Source: Gammaproteobacteria bacterium (GTDB lineage Bacteria > Pseudomonadota > Gammaproteobacteria > Steroidobacterales > Steroidobacteraceae). Taken from it: a DNA stretch of 56,092 bases. Each line of letters starts with the position of its first letter. Position 1 is the first letter of the stretch. Shown here one piece after another: positions 33,001 to 41,673 of this stretch. The position numbers and the translations under genes are program-made. The notes beneath the pieces were generated by a model that was not told where the DNA came from, did no database searches, and was given only the letters and a program-made list of their open reading frames with translations. The DNA is taken from NCBI GenBank assembly GCA_025357835.1, contig JANYLM010000137.1:1-56092 (forward strand), read 5' to 3'.

Positions 33001-35685
33001 CGGCAGGGCGATGGTTCCCACGAAGAAAATGCTCCACGCCGGCGCAACCGCGCCCGCCCAACAAAGCGCGAATCCTAAGAGAACCGCCGGCACCAGCACG
33101 GACCTGCGCAAGTTGTCGAGCATTTTCCAGCGGCCGAGAATCGCCATCGGCCCGCGCACCCCCAGCACCCAGGGCAGTAGCTGCCAGTCGCCGCGCGTCC
33201 AGCGATGCTGGCGCGCCGTCGCCACGTCGTACTGGGTCGGGTACTCCTCCACCACTTCGACGTCCGAGACCAGGCCGCAGCGCGCGTAGATGCCCTCGAA
33301 CAGATCGTGGCTAAGCAAGCGATTATCGCCCACGCGATCGGTCAGCGTGGCTTCGAAGGCCGCGACGTCATAGATTCCCTTGCCGCTGTACGAACCCTCG
33401 CCGAACATGTCTTGATAGACGTCCGAGACGGCGAACGCGTAGGGATCGATGCCGCTCGGCCCCGAACAGACAGTCTGATAGATCGATGCCTCATGATCTA
33501 CGGGCAGCGACGGTGTCACCCGAGGTTGCAGAATCCCGTACCCTGCCGAAACTCGCCGTTCGGCGCCTTCGATCAGGGGCCTGTTCAGCGGATGAGCCAT
33601 CTTGCCGATGAGAGCCAGCGCCGCGCCCCGCGGCAGGCGGGTATCCGCGTCCAGGCTGATCACAAAGCGCACGCCTCGAGGCGCTTGCGGAGGTCGCCCG
33701 GCGATGGCCACAAAACTCGTGTCCTTCGACCCCAGCAGCAAGCGATTGAATTCGTGCAGCTTGCCGCGTTTGCGCTCCCATCCCATCCATCGCCCTTCGC
33801 TTGGGTTCCACATGCGGCGACGATGCAATAGCAGAAAGCGATCCTCACCATGAGCGCTGCCATGCAGCCGATTCAGTCGCGCGATTCCCGCCGACGCAAC
33901 GGCAAGCAGTTCCTCGTCCTCGGCGGCAATTTCAGCATCAGAGTCGCGCCAATCGGACAGCAGCGCGAAATGGATGTCGCCATCTTGGTTGGCCAGGTAG
34001 TGCACTTCGAGGTGACGTACACATTCCTCGATGGCCTCCCTGCCGGTCAGTAGCATGGGAATGACAACCGCGGTGCGCAATTCCGCCCCCGGGCCCCCGA
34101 CGAGCTCCAGGCCCGGCAGGACACAGGGACTGCAGAAATGCGCCACCCATAGATTGACGACGGCGATTCCGATGTCGGAGGCCGCGACGACGGCGAGAGC
34201 CACGATGGCGGCGGCTATGGCGCTATCCGCGCGCGGTGCACCGGCCGCGAACAAGAGCGCGGCCGCCATGGCGACGCTCAAAACTGCAATGCCGCCCGCG
34301 TAACCGTGCACTCCGGCGGCGCGGGTCCAGCGGGCAAAACGCTGATTCCAAGGAATGCGGTAGGCTAATTCTGCTTCTAGTTCCGATCGCCCGGCGGACA
34401 CCAGGTAGTAGCCCGGCTCGAGCTTATGCGGCGAGGCGGGAGCACCGCCGCCCGTCGCGCCGGCGGCGCCATATTCTGCAGCTCGCTTCGCGGCGTCCAA
34501 GGCGCGGCGCGCCACCGCGATTTCCGTGTACTTCGAACGGCGCGACAGATCTTCGATGGCGTGCCGATACAGATCTCGGGTGGCGAAGTCGAACGCCGCG
34601 AAGGAACTCTCGCTCCGGAATAGCTCATCGACCAGGCTGACGCTCTCGAAGAACTTGGCCCAATCGACGGAGGATATGAGCCGCAAGCTGGTGATGACAT
34701 TGCGTACGCTCAAGTTGACGCCGCCCTGCCGCTGATGCTCGTTGTGAACTATGTCGTCGGCCGTGGTGTTTTGCGCGGCGAGCGTACGATGCAGCCACGC
34801 CAGGGAGGGCGTAGTGTCTGGATCGTGGTCGCGCAGCCGCTGAAACAGCTGAGCGGCAAAGGCATTGGGAAGCGGGTCGGCTTCTACTGCGCGCTGAGCG
34901 GCAGCGTTCGGCGTAGCCTGGTTAGCATCATCGGTCAGAAGCCTGTCGGCCAGGCCGTCGGCCTGCTCGCGCAGCGCCAATCGATAGACGATTCCCGACG
35001 CGAGACGGGTCAGGTTTTCGATCAGCATCACCCGTAGGGTGATGCTGACGGCCCAAAGCTCACCGACGGTCAGCGGTTGAATCTTTTGGTAGGCGCGGCA
35101 GAACCGATACAGCGTGTTTAGTTCGAAGCGATTGTCCGTATGCGCCACGATGGCCCAGGCAATTCCGTATACCCGCGGATAGCCGCGCAAGGGTCCGCTG
35201 GAGAGCTTGGGTAGCTGTTTGTAAAATCCGGCCGGGAGATCGCGCCGCACGGCGCGGATGTGCTCATCGACGATGTAATAGTTGTCTACCAACCATTCTG
35301 CCGCCGGGGTGACGGCGCGTCCCTTGCGAATGCCCACTATCAGGGTGTGAAAGGCGGCATGGAGGCCGAGTGCGTTGGATCGCAGGCGGCCGCGCAGCGA
35401 GATGCCCGCTGTGCTTACCGGCGAGACCTCCTGTGCCTTCGCCAAACTCTCCGCGTGCTGCTCCAGCCGATCGACACTGAAGATCTCAGCGGCTATCGGC
35501 TCGTCAATCTGGGAAGGGCTCTTCAACAGCGTGTGCCCGATGCCGCGTCGGCGAAAATACTTCAATGCCACCTCTGTGTTGGGTTTTCGAACCGATGAGA
35601 TCCACTGCGGCGCGGCTTTTGCTACACGCTGCGGCCAACGGTCGCGACCGGAAATTACTGAAGAATCATGGGTTACCAAGCCCAA
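27034..35685 (-). CDS. ndvB: Cyclic beta-1,2-glucan synthase (GT84-GH94)
   Basis: A 2883-residue inner-membrane enzyme of the usual NdvB/Cgs length, making cyclic beta-1,2-glucans from UDP-glucose for the periplasm. Visible in order: a conserved N-terminal segment from about residue 62 (PIAAEIFSVDRLEQHAESLA), membrane segments around 455-530, the GT84 glycosyltransferase core with LDADTRLPRG near 678, a membrane cluster at about 870-1070, a glucoamylase-like domain with WSGSMFEYLMP near 1390 and KNYMAHHQGM near 1527, a carbohydrate-binding region, and a GH94 phosphorylase-like domain with GDWNDGMN near 2560 that trims chain length. The start is TTG at 35685; no ATG precedes the conserved segment. 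It stands alone, so any glucan exporter (NdvA) must be elsewhere or the ABC exporter at 10.7 kb. Confidence 0.93.
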   Translation of the reverse strand: MGLVTHDSSVISGRDRWPQRVAKAAPQWISSVRKPNTEVALKYFRRRGIGHTLLKSPSQIDEPIAAEIFSVDRLEQHAESLAKAQEVSPVSTAGISLRGRLRSNALGLHAAFHTLIVGIRKGRAVTPAAEWLVDNYYIVDEHIRAVRRDLPAGFYKQLPKLSSGPLRGYPRVYGIAWAIVAHTDNRFELNTLYRFCRAYQKIQPLTVGELWAVSITLRVMLIENLTRLASGIVYRLALREQADGLADRLLTDDANQATPNAAAQRAVEADPLPNAFAAQLFQRLRDHDPDTTPSLAWLHRTLAAQNTTADDIVHNEHQRQGGVNLSVRNVITSLRLISSVDWAKFFESVSLVDELFRSESSFAAFDFATRDLYRHAIEDLSRRSKYTEIAVARRALDAAKRAAEYGAAGATGGGAPASPHKLEPGYYLVSAGRSELEAELAYRIPWNQRFARWTRAAGVHGYAGGIAVLSVAMAAALLFAAGAPRADSAIAAAIVALAVVAASDIGIAVVNLWVAHFCSPCVLPGLELVGGPGAELRTAVVIPMLLTGREAIEECVRHLEVHYLANQDGDIHFALLSDWRDSDAEIAAEDEELLAVASAGIARLNRLHGSAHGEDRFLLLHRRRMWNPSEGRWMGWERKRGKLHEFNRLLLGSKDTSFVAIAGRPPQAPRGVRFVISLDADTRLPRGAALALIGKMAHPLNRPLIEGAERRVSAGYGILQPRVTPSLPVDHEASIYQTVCSGPSGIDPYAFAVSDVYQDMFGEGSYSGKGIYDVAAFEATLTDRVGDNRLLSHDLFEGIYARCGLVSDVEVVEEYPTQYDVATARQHRWTRGDWQLLPWVLGVRGPMAILGRWKMLDNLRRSVLVPAVLLGFALCWAGAVAPAWSIFFVGTIALPVLLPLLFHLRPRFADFTRSGYLRTVRKEFSQAISLIGLRLLFLADQAWIMTDAIVRTLYRLGISRRDLLQWTTTAESKVGASSTLLGYYRRMAGGVLLVLVLTLTLVLGGHGIPPIAAPFLLAWLCAPIVARFVSRPWRKTRVQPLTADDRIKLRLMARQTWSFFETFVTGAHHMLPPDNFQETPNAVIANRTSPTNIGLYLLSIATAREFGWLGTFDAVERLEATFASLDKLERFRGHFYNWYDTHDLRALDPKYISTVDSGNLAGHLLALVGVCRSWLDKSALAGDMRGALDTLEHMQGVVRGLDDDRRNYGVSPRQLGAALEAMGASLRSGALDGHAPALTAILGQADNIRDIAHALSDEHGDGSDAPLLKWSELLRANVASHLRDVQADATQTASLAGRIDALARRARAFSLAMEFAFLVEPERQLLSIGYSAAERVLDPSCYDLLASEARLASFVAIAKGELPVRHWFRLGRLLTPVDRSSALVSWSGSMFEYLMPALVMREPEGSVLGDTLRLIVSRQIEYGSERSLPWGVSESAFNARDREFTYQYSSFGVPGLGLKRGLGDEAVVAPYATGLAAMIDPKAAIGNFERLEKLGARGRFGWYDALDFTPARLPEGVPVVLVKNYMAHHQGMIMVAIANVLKGDMFRACFHANPAIQATELLLQERTPRDSDVPAPGIDEVKTAPELRELAAAAPRLFSSPHHDAPRTHLLSNGNYSLMLTAAGSGYSRWRDIAVTRWREDPTCDPWGSFVFLRDVVDGEVWSAGYQPVGREPDSYYVAFFEDRAEITRRDGPILTATEILVSSEDDAEVRRVSLTNEGSRVREIELTTYAEVVLATPDADSAHPAFSKLFVQTEFIAESGALLATRRRRDPGDPEVWVAHVSAVEGEAIGGLQFETDRARFLGRGHDLRNAVSIVDARPLSNTAGTVLDPVLALRRRVRIAPGETVRVAFWTGIVASRAQAIALVDKHRDRAAFERAKTLAWTQAQVQLRYLGVGFEEAQQFQRVANRVLYSDSSLRASRDILGKNQLGPSTLWPHGISGDLPIVLVRIDDEHDSEIVKQLLRAHEYWRLKRLAVDLVILNDCPPSYASDLQQALDAAIRTSQTRRDEDGTRRGAVFLLRADLLPAASRDLLQTAARAVFVARRGSLNDQLARLREPEPAPRQRLRNNDKAGEAAARGTLPLEFFNGLGGFAAEGREYAVTLDEGQWTPAPWINVIANAQFGFLASADGSGSTWSLNAQQNQLTPWCNDPVSDAPAEAIYIRDEATGELWSATPLPIREPSSTFVIRHGFGYSRFEHTSHGIALDLLQFVPREDSLKISRLKIVNRSAETRQLSVTHYLDWVMGNQRSRTAAFIVTEIEPKTAALLARNPWSTDFQSRIAFMDMAGRQQACTADRAEFIGRHGSLAEPAALLGTHLLSNRVGGGLDPCGALQTTITLLPGEAAELRFLLGEEASTADAVALLERYRTIDLDAALEEVTDFWDEVIGTIQVKTPDRSMDILLNGWLLYQTLACRVWARTAFYQSSGAYGFRDQLQDVLALMVSTPGIAREHILRAAARQFEEGDVQHWWLPTSGKGVKTRVSDDRIWLPFVVAHYLEVTEDFSVLDEQVPFLAGGPLPADTHESFAAPEPASHGSLFEHCVRALDSSLAIGSHGLPLFGTGDWNDGMNRVGAAGRGESVWLGWFLHTTLLQFAPIAERRDGSAAAAQWRKHAFALQQAIEREAWDGDWYRRGYFDDGTPLGSVVSDECRIDSIAQSWAVMSGAAERERALRAMSALDNQLVSRSAGLVKLFTPPFDHTAHDPGYVKAYPPGLRENGGQYTHAAMWSTWAFALLGDGDRAGELFSILNPINHSSTRAGIHRYKVEPYVVCADVYSSAQHVGRGGWTWYTGSAGWMYRTAIEGILGIHVRGRILAVNPCIPRAWAGFEFTYRHGSSRYHIVVKNPHGVSQGVIRAALDGHDLSGTPCEITLVDDGSDHHGLVTLG

Positions 35686-35785
35686 GTGGGGAGCGGCGAG
35701 GATAGCGCAATCCTCAGCGCGCCGCGGACATTGTAAATCTTACCGATTTCGCCGCGCGGCTCTTCGCCGCAGGCGTCGGCGAGTC

Positions 35786-36313
35786 TTAAGGATTCAGCTT
35801 CCAGATGGCGAGATTCAGCGCGCAGGCGCCGCCGACCCAGATCAAGTACGGCGCCATCAGCCACGCGGCGGCGGCCTTAACGGCGGCGAACTCGCGGATC
35901 GTCCAGGCAATGGCCAGCCACAGTGCAACGATCACGAACAAACCCGCGCCGATATTGTTATTGCCGAAAAATAGCGGCGCCCAAGCGGCATTGAGCAGGA
36001 GCTGAACCGCGTAGGCAGCCAGCGCCGCGCCGCGGCCGCGGTGATAGCGTTCGCGCCAAACCAACCACGCCGCAGTGCCCATCAGCACATACAGCGCCAG
36101 CCACCCGGGTCCGAGCCAGGAATTGGGCGGCGCCCAGGCCGGCTTCGCAAGCGTCGCATACCAATGGTTCGCCGCCGCCGATACGCTGGGCGAGAAAAGC
36201 GCGGCCGGCGCGCCCGCCGCCAGCGCCGCCGCGATGAAGGCCGCGAGGATGAGCCAATTCGGCCGCGAATTGCGGCCCCGATAGCTGGTCGAACTCTCTA
36301 TTGGAATTCTCAT
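35786..36313 (-). CDS. tspO: TspO/MBR family membrane protein
   Basis: A 175-residue, five-helix membrane protein. Recognisable segments are WYATLAKPAWAPPNSWLGPGW near residue 50-70, ALAAYAVQLLLNAAWAPLFF and APYLIWVGGACALNLAIW, matching the tryptophan-rich sensory protein family that binds porphyrins and related ligands. The N-terminal 20 residues are longer than usual. The ATG overlaps the ubiB stop (ATGA), so the two are coupled. The in-frame extension to 36433 lies inside ubiB. A 100-base gap with no gene separates it from the glucan synthase. Confidence 0.9.
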   Translation of the reverse strand: MRIPIESSTSYRGRNSRPNWLILAAFIAAALAAGAPAALFSPSVSAAANHWYATLAKPAWAPPNSWLGPGWLALYVLMGTAAWLVWRERYHRGRGAALAAYAVQLLLNAAWAPLFFGNNNIGAGLFVIVALWLAIAWTIREFAAVKAAAAWLMAPYLIWVGGACALNLAIWKLNP

Positions 36314-37965
36314 TCGCCGTGCGGCTTGGAAGATCGGGACCACACGAAGACCGCGATGGCGGCGCTCATTTGCAACCAGCCCAGCCACGGGATTTGCGTC
36401 GACAAGGCCAGCCAAATCAACCCGGACAACCACAGTACCGCTGCCGCAAGGCTTGCATCCCGCCGAGCATTGCTGCGGCGGATTTCATCGCGCAGCTGCG
36501 CCACCGCGGCATTCTCCACCTGCAATCGTAGGCGCCCGTCCGTAGCGTCGCGCACGGCGGCCTGGAATATTTGCGGGACCTGCTGCAGCGCCATCAGGGC
36601 ATCGGGTAACTGGGCGCGCACCCGCCGCAGCATGGTTCGCGGACTCATGCGCTCGCGCATCCACTTGCGCAGGTACGGCTGTGCCGTTCGCCAAAGGTCG
36701 AGCTCCGGATACAGTTGCCTGCCCAGGCCCTCGATGTTGAAAAGCGTCTTTTGCAGCAGGATCAACTGCGGCTGTACCTGCATGTCGAAGCGTCGCGCGA
36801 TTTCGAACAAGCGCAGCAGCACCTGTGCGAAGGAGATTTCCTTCAGCGGCTTGTTGAAAATCGGTTCGCAGACGGTGCGCACGGCGGACTCCAGCTCATC
36901 CACCCGGGTGCCCCGCGGCACCCAACCCGATTCCACGTGCAAGGCCGCGACCCGCCCATAGTCGCGGTCGAAAAAAGCCATGAAATTCTCGGCCAGGTAG
37001 TGTTGATCGCGAGTCTGCAAGGTGCCGACGATGCCGAAATCCACCGCCGCGTAGCGCGGGTTCTGCGGGTCGTCGATTTGCACGAAAATATTGCCTGGGT
37101 GCATGTCGGCATGAAAGAAGTTATCGCGGAACACCTGCGTGAAAAATATCTCCACACCGTTCTCCGCCAGCTTCGCTATGTTCGTGCCGCGCGCGCGCAA
37201 TTCCTCGAGGTCGTTGACGATGACGCCGTGGATTCTTTCCATGACCATGACATTGACCCGGCAGTAGTCCCAGTACACCTCGGGTACGTACAGCAGCGGC
37301 GAGCCTGCAAAGTTGCGCTTCAACTGCGCGGCATTGCCGGCTTCACGCAGCAAATCCAGCTCATCGAGAACGGTCTTGCGGTATTCGCGCACCAACTCGA
37401 CGGGGCGCAGGCGGCGCGCGTCAGCCCAGTACTCGTCGGCCAGCTCTGCCACGTAGCGCATCACTTCGAGGTCGAGGTCGATGATCTCGCGCATCCCGGG
37501 GCGCAATATCTTGACCACCACTTCTCGACCGCTCTTGAGGGTGGCGGCATGGACCTGAGCAATCGAGGCAGCGGCCAGCGGCTTGGATTCGAAGCTGCCG
37601 AATACGGCGTCGACGCCAAGCCCAAACGCCTTTTCGACAGAGGCAATGGCGATGGCGCTGTCGAAGGGTGGGACGCGGTCCTGAAGTTTCGCCAGCTCAT
37701 CGGCAATGTCGGCCGGCAGAAGATCGCGCCGCGTCGACAGTGCCTGGCCGAATTTGACGAAGATGGGCCCCAGCTCCTCGAGCGCCAGGCGCAGCCGCTC
37801 GCCGCGGGTGACGCCGATGCTGCGTTGAAACCAAGTCCAGGGCGACAGATAGACGAGAAAGCGAAACGGCCGGTACAAATGCGTGGCGCGCACGAAATCG
37901 TCGAGCCCATGCCTGACCAGGGCGCGTTGAATCTGCAGCAGTCGAGCGAGCACCCGCAGATGCAT
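36310..37965 (-). CDS. ubiB: UbiB, ABC1/ADCK-family ATPase for ubiquinone synthesis
   Basis: A 551-residue atypical kinase-fold protein required for ubiquinone biosynthesis, anchored by two C-terminal membrane segments (about 495-540). The family-specific motif FVKFGQALSTR is near residue 72-82, and the kinase-like core shows VKILRPGM, HADMHPGN and VDFGIVGT. The role is probably to help extract ubiquinone intermediates from the membrane or assemble the Ubi complex. It overlaps the ubiJ stop (TGATG) and the tspO start (ATGA), so the transcription order is ubiE-ubiJ-ubiB-tspO. Confidence 0.96.
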   Translation of the reverse strand: MHLRVLARLLQIQRALVRHGLDDFVRATHLYRPFRFLVYLSPWTWFQRSIGVTRGERLRLALEELGPIFVKFGQALSTRRDLLPADIADELAKLQDRVPPFDSAIAIASVEKAFGLGVDAVFGSFESKPLAAASIAQVHAATLKSGREVVVKILRPGMREIIDLDLEVMRYVAELADEYWADARRLRPVELVREYRKTVLDELDLLREAGNAAQLKRNFAGSPLLYVPEVYWDYCRVNVMVMERIHGVIVNDLEELRARGTNIAKLAENGVEIFFTQVFRDNFFHADMHPGNIFVQIDDPQNPRYAAVDFGIVGTLQTRDQHYLAENFMAFFDRDYGRVAALHVESGWVPRGTRVDELESAVRTVCEPIFNKPLKEISFAQVLLRLFEIARRFDMQVQPQLILLQKTLFNIEGLGRQLYPELDLWRTAQPYLRKWMRERMSPRTMLRRVRAQLPDALMALQQVPQIFQAAVRDATDGRLRLQVENAAVAQLRDEIRRSNARRDASLAAAVLWLSGLIWLALSTQIPWLGWLQMSAAIAVFVWSRSSKPHGE

Positions 37966-38579
37966 CAGGCCGCACCCTTCAGCCGCGCTTCGAGGCGCCC
38001 GAGCCGAGCTTCGATGCGATCTGCGGTTTCGCGCACTTCATCAACGCCGCGCAGGAATTCCTCGAGCTCGGGCTTGTTCACGAGGTCGCGACTCTCCTCT
38101 TGCAGATATTCGGCGATGTTTTCCCCAGCCGTATGGCGGACGTGGCGCGCGAAGCCCAGCGCGCGCTGCGCAAATCGCGACAGGCGCCGTGCCGGAAAGT
38201 CGCCGATCCACCGCGACAGCTCTTCCTCCGGGTCCGGTCGCGCCAGCGCGAACAGCTCTCGATAGCGGTTGGCGATCTCGGCATCGCCGCGAATCTGCGG
38301 CGCGGGCCCGCCAGGTTCCCGGCTCGCCCCGCCCTTGAGCAAGCGCAGAAGCGCCGGCAGAGTTCCTGAAATAGTCGCATCTGCCGCGATGTCCTCGCCG
38401 GCGCCAAGCGCCAGCCGGCCTTGATGCGCGCTCGCGCGAATGCGCATGATGCCGTCGATGTCGACTTGCAAAGATGTACCCTGCAGGCCCGCCGCAAGCG
38501 CGGCGGCCTGAGATGATGAATCAATGCATCGATTGAGCAAGGCCTCGGCCGATGCAAGCCATAGAGGGGTCGCGGGCAT
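37965..38579 (-). CDS. ubiJ: UbiJ, SCP2-domain ubiquinone biosynthesis accessory protein
   Basis: A 204-residue protein with an N-terminal SCP2 sterol-carrier-like fold (about 20-115; LQVDIDGIMRIRAS, ADATISGTLPALLRLL) and a helical, probably coiled-coil C-terminus (DEVRETADRIEARLGRLEARL). It is a lipid-binding subunit that works with UbiK in the soluble Ubi complex. It lies between ubiE (1 base gap) and ubiB (overlapping TGATG), the standard arrangement. Confidence 0.9.
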   Translation of the reverse strand: MPATPLWLASAEALLNRCIDSSSQAAALAAGLQGTSLQVDIDGIMRIRASAHQGRLALGAGEDIAADATISGTLPALLRLLKGGASREPGGPAPQIRGDAEIANRYRELFALARPDPEEELSRWIGDFPARRLSRFAQRALGFARHVRHTAGENIAEYLQEESRDLVNKPELEEFLRGVDEVRETADRIEARLGRLEARLKGAA

Positions 38580-38580
38580 G

Positions 38581-39333
38581 CTAGATCTTATAGCCGCGAT
38601 GGACGGCGACGATGCCGCCGGTCAGATTGTGGTAGCGAGCTTGCGCAAAGCCCGCCGTGCGCAACATCTCGAGCAAGGTTTCTTGGTTGGGGTGCATGCG
38701 AATCGATTCCGCCAAGTACCGATAGCTGGCCTCATCCTGGGCCACCAGTCGGCCCAGCAGCGGCAGCACCTTGAAGGAATAGGCGTCGTAAATCGGCTTC
38801 AGGCCGGGCGCGACCGGTGTCGAAAACTCCAGCACCAGCAGTTGACCGCCGGGTTTCAGCACGCGGTGCATGGATCGAAGTGCGGCCGCCTTGTCGGTCA
38901 CGTTGCGCAGCCCGAAGCCGATGGTGACGCAGTTGAAGGAATTGTCCGCGAAGGGGAGGCGCTCGGCGTCGGCGACTATGCACTCCACATTCCCCACCCA
39001 GCCTTGGTCGAGCAAACGGTCGCGGCCAATGTCCAGCATCGCCGGGTTCACGTCCGATAGCACCACCCGCCCGGATTTGCCCACTCGGCGCAGCATTCCT
39101 GCGGCAAGATCGCCGGTGCCGCCCGCTACATCCAGTGCGCGCTGGCCCGGCCGCAAGCCGGTGAGGGAAAGGGTGAATTGCTTCCAAAGACGATGCGCGC
39201 CGAGCGACATCAAGTCGTTCATGACATCGTACTTGCCCGCTACCGAGGCGAATACCGAACGGACACGCGCCGCTTTGTCGCCCCAGGCGACTTTTTCAAA
39301 TCCGAAATCGACTTTGCCGTCGGAAGTTTCCAT
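38581..39333 (-). CDS. ubiE: Ubiquinone/menaquinone biosynthesis C-methyltransferase
   Basis: A SAM-dependent methyltransferase of 250 residues. The SAM site is [10 protein letters not shown], followed by [12 protein letters not shown] and the UbiE signature [13 protein letters not shown]; near the N-terminus are [19 protein letters not shown] and [12 protein letters not shown]. It methylates the quinone ring in ubiquinone (and menaquinone) synthesis. I chose ATG 39333 because the family begins here; the extension to 39378 adds 15 unlike residues. First gene of the ubiE-ubiJ-ubiB-tspO unit. Confidence 0.96.
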   Translation of the reverse strand: METSDGKVDFGFEKVAWGDKAARVRSVFASVAGKYDVMNDLMSLGAHRLWKQFTLSLTGLRPGQRALDVAGGTGDLAAGMLRRVGKSGRVVLSDVNPAMLDIGRDRLLDQGWVGNVECIVADAERLPFADNSFNCVTIGFGLRNVTDKAAALRSMHRVLKPGGQLLVLEFSTPVAPGLKPIYDAYSFKVLPLLGRLVAQDEASYRYLAESIRMHPNQETLLEMLRTAGFAQARYHNLTGGIVAVHRGYKI

Positions 39334-39393
39334 GGCGCCCCTCGTACTGTAGGGCGCATTGTAGCCGACCGGGGGCAACCCAAAGCTTTCGCT

Positions 39394-39750
39394 TCAGGGG
39401 CCTCGGGCGGATTTTTCCGCCTCGGCGCAGCGTTCCAGATAGCGCGCCCACTTCAAGTCGCGATCGCGGCCCAGTTCGTACAGCAGGGTCCAGGTATATA
39501 GGCCCGTATTGTGACCGTCGTCGAACAGCAGGCGCAGGGCATAGTTGCCTACCGGCTCGACTCCGCTGATGCCCACGTTGTGCTTGCCCACCTGCAACAC
39601 TCCCTCGCCCCCGCCATGACCCGTCACCTCGGCGGACGGGGAGTAAACCCGCAAGTATTCGAACGGCAAATCGAAATGCGATCCGTCATCGAAGCGCACT
39701 TCGAGTAGCCGCGATTGAGTGCGCAATTTGATGTCGGTGGGCTGAGGCAT
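39394..39750 (-). CDS. DUF971 domain protein
   Basis: A 118-residue protein that is one DUF971 (gamma-butyrobetaine hydroxylase-like N-terminal) domain. Conserved pieces are LEVRFDDGSHFDLPFEYLRVYSPSAEV (shown here in part), GISGVEPVGNYALRLLFDDGH and GLYTWTLLYELG. The family is linked to iron-sulfur or iron-dependent enzymes in some proteins but has no proven role alone. It follows hslU by 17 bases on the same strand, a common neighbourhood in gammaproteobacteria. Confidence 0.9.
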   Translation of the reverse strand: MPQPTDIKLRTQSRLLEVRFDDGSHFDLPFEYLRVYSPSAEVTGHGGGEGVLQVGKHNVGISGVEPVGNYALRLLFDDGHNTGLYTWTLLYELGRDRDLKWARYLERCAEAEKSARGP

Positions 39751-39767
39751 GGAGACTCGCCGATGGG

Positions 39768-41096
39768 CTAGAGGATGTACCGCGACAGGTCCTGATCCTT
39801 AACCAGTTCGCCGAGATTGCCCTCGACGTACTCGCGATTGACCAGGACATGGGTGCCGTTGCGGTCCGCCGCTTCGAAGGACACGGTCTCCAGCAGCCTC
39901 TCCATGACGGTATGGAGGCGCCGCGCCCCGATATTTTCGGTGCGTTCATTGACCTCGAAAGCCACCTCGGCGAGGCGCTGTACGCCCGAGGCGGCGAATT
40001 CCAGTTCCACCCCCTCAGTGGCGAGCAGTGCCGTGTACTGGCGGCATAGCGAGGCATCGGGTTCGGTCAAAATGCGTACGAAATCCTCGACCACCAAGGG
40101 TTCGAGCTCGACACGGATGGGCAGGCGGCCCTGCAGCTCAGGAATCAGGTCGGAGGGCTTGGACATGTGGAAGGCGCCCGAAGCAATGAACAGCACATGA
40201 TCGGTCTTGACGGTGCCGTACTTGGTATTCACCGTGCAACCCTCGACCAGGGGCAGCAGATCACGCTGCACGCCTTCGCGCGACACATCGGCGCCGGTGG
40301 TTTCCTGGCGGCGGGCGATCTTGTCTATTTCGTCGATGAACACGATGCCGTTCTGTTCCGCATTCTCGACTGCGCGCAGCTTCAATTCCTCTTCGTTGAT
40401 CATTTTCGACGCTTCCTCGTCGACCAGGAGCTTCAATGCCTCTTTGATCTTAAGTTTGCGTTGGCGCGTTCGGCTGCTTCCAAGATTTTGAAACATGCCC
40501 TGCAGCTGCTGCGTCATTTCCTCCATGCCGGGAGGCGCCATGATTTCCACCCCCACCGGGCCGGCCCGCACTTCGATTTCGATTTCGCGATCTTCCAGGT
40601 GACCCTCGCGCAGCATTTTGCGAAAGCGCTGGCGGGTCTCGGTGTCCCGCGGCGTCGAGTCGCCGGTGACACCAGCGGCAGGCCGCGGCAGCAGCGCGTC
40701 CAGCACGCGTTCCTCGGCGCTGTCGGCGGCGCGATGGCGCACTTTAGATATTTCCTCTTCGCGGGTCATTTTCACGGAGATCTCTACCAGATCGCGTACG
40801 ATCGAGTCCACTTCACGACCAACATAGCCCACTTCGGTGAACTTGGTGGCTTCCACCTTAATGAAGGGGGCTTTGGCGAGACGCGCCAGCCGGCGTGCGA
40901 TCTCGGTTTTGCCCACTCCGGTGGGGCCTATCATGAGAATGTTCTTCGGGGTGATCTCTGCGCGAAGCGATTCGGCGACCTGGCTGCGCCGCCAGCGGTT
41001 GCGCAGAGCGATCGCCACCGCGCGTTTGGCGGCCTTCTGACCCACGATGTGCTTATCCAGCTCTTCGACTATTTCACGCGGGGTCATCTGCGTCAT
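39768..41096 (-). CDS. hslU: ATP-dependent protease ATPase subunit HslU
   Basis: A 442-residue AAA+ unfoldase that feeds proteins into HslV. Walker A is GPTGVGKTE near residue 55-63, the pore loop GYVGRE near 90, Walker [10 protein letters not shown] near 255, and the C-terminal tail ends DLSRYIL, the peptide that inserts into HslV to activate it. The insertion (I) domain lies at about 110-240. It starts 5 bases after the hslV stop, forming the usual hslVU pair. Confidence 0.97.
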   Translation of the reverse strand: MTQMTPREIVEELDKHIVGQKAAKRAVAIALRNRWRRSQVAESLRAEITPKNILMIGPTGVGKTEIARRLARLAKAPFIKVEATKFTEVGYVGREVDSIVRDLVEISVKMTREEEISKVRHRAADSAEERVLDALLPRPAAGVTGDSTPRDTETRQRFRKMLREGHLEDREIEIEVRAGPVGVEIMAPPGMEEMTQQLQGMFQNLGSSRTRQRKLKIKEALKLLVDEEASKMINEEELKLRAVENAEQNGIVFIDEIDKIARRQETTGADVSREGVQRDLLPLVEGCTVNTKYGTVKTDHVLFIASGAFHMSKPSDLIPELQGRLPIRVELEPLVVEDFVRILTEPDASLCRQYTALLATEGVELEFAASGVQRLAEVAFEVNERTENIGARRLHTVMERLLETVSFEAADRNGTHVLVNREYVEGNLGELVKDQDLSRYIL

Positions 41097-41101
41097 GGGG
41101 G

Positions 41102-41641
41102 TTACAACTCTTCGATCGTCAAATTGCGATTCGTGTAGATGCAGATATCCGCGGCGATATTGAGCGAGCGCTCGACAATGTCGCGGGCGGACATTTCCCC
41201 TTGCATGAAGGCCGTGGCCGCCGCCTGCGCGAAGCCTCCGCCGGAACCGATGGCGATCAAGTCATGCTCCGGCTCGATGACATCGCCATTGCCCGATATG
41301 ACGTAGGTGCTCGCCGTGTCGGCGACGCACAGCAAGGCCTCCAACCGGCGCAGGCTTCGATCGGTACGCCAATCCTTGGCCAATTCAATGGCGGCGCGCG
41401 TGAGATTGCCGAACTTCTCCAGTTTTCCCTCGAATCGCTCGAACAGAGTGAAGGCGTCGGCGGTGCCGCCGGCGAAACCGGCGAGTACTTTTCCGTCGTA
41501 CAGGCGGCGGACCTTGCGGGCATTGGCCTTCATCACGCTCTGGCCGAGGGTCACTTGACCGTCGCCGCCGACCGCGACTCGGCCATTGCGCCGCACGGCG
41601 AGAATGGTAGTGCCATAGATTCGCTGGGGGTCGTGATACAT
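41102..41641 (-). CDS. hslV: ATP-dependent protease peptidase subunit HslV
   Basis: A 179-residue proteasome-like peptidase. The catalytic Thr is at the start of [20 protein letters not shown] (two adjacent Thr); about 10 residues ([10 protein letters not shown]) precede it, so a short propeptide must be removed. Further conserved segments are [17 protein letters not shown] and [18 protein letters not shown] 41641 is chosen; the in-frame start at 41677 adds 12 non-conserved residues and would overlap xerC. Confidence 0.95.
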   Translation of the reverse strand: MYHDPQRIYGTTILAVRRNGRVAVGGDGQVTLGQSVMKANARKVRRLYDGKVLAGFAGGTADAFTLFERFEGKLEKFGNLTRAAIELAKDWRTDRSLRRLEALLCVADTASTYVISGNGDVIEPEHDLIAIGSGGGFAQAAATAFMQGEMSARDIVERSLNIAADICIYTNRNLTIEEL

Positions 41642-41673
41642 AGCAATCAGGGTGGGGCCTAGGGCAGGCCCTT

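Noticed and set aside
36715..38265. Long + strand open frame of 516 codons opposite ubiB and ubiJ
   Set aside because: It mirrors the ubiB/ubiJ coding strand in a GC-rich genome, shows no recognisable family, and the opposite frames have clear motifs.
40167..41138. Open frame of 323 codons on + over hslU
   Set aside because: Antisense shadow of hslU; no recognisable domain.
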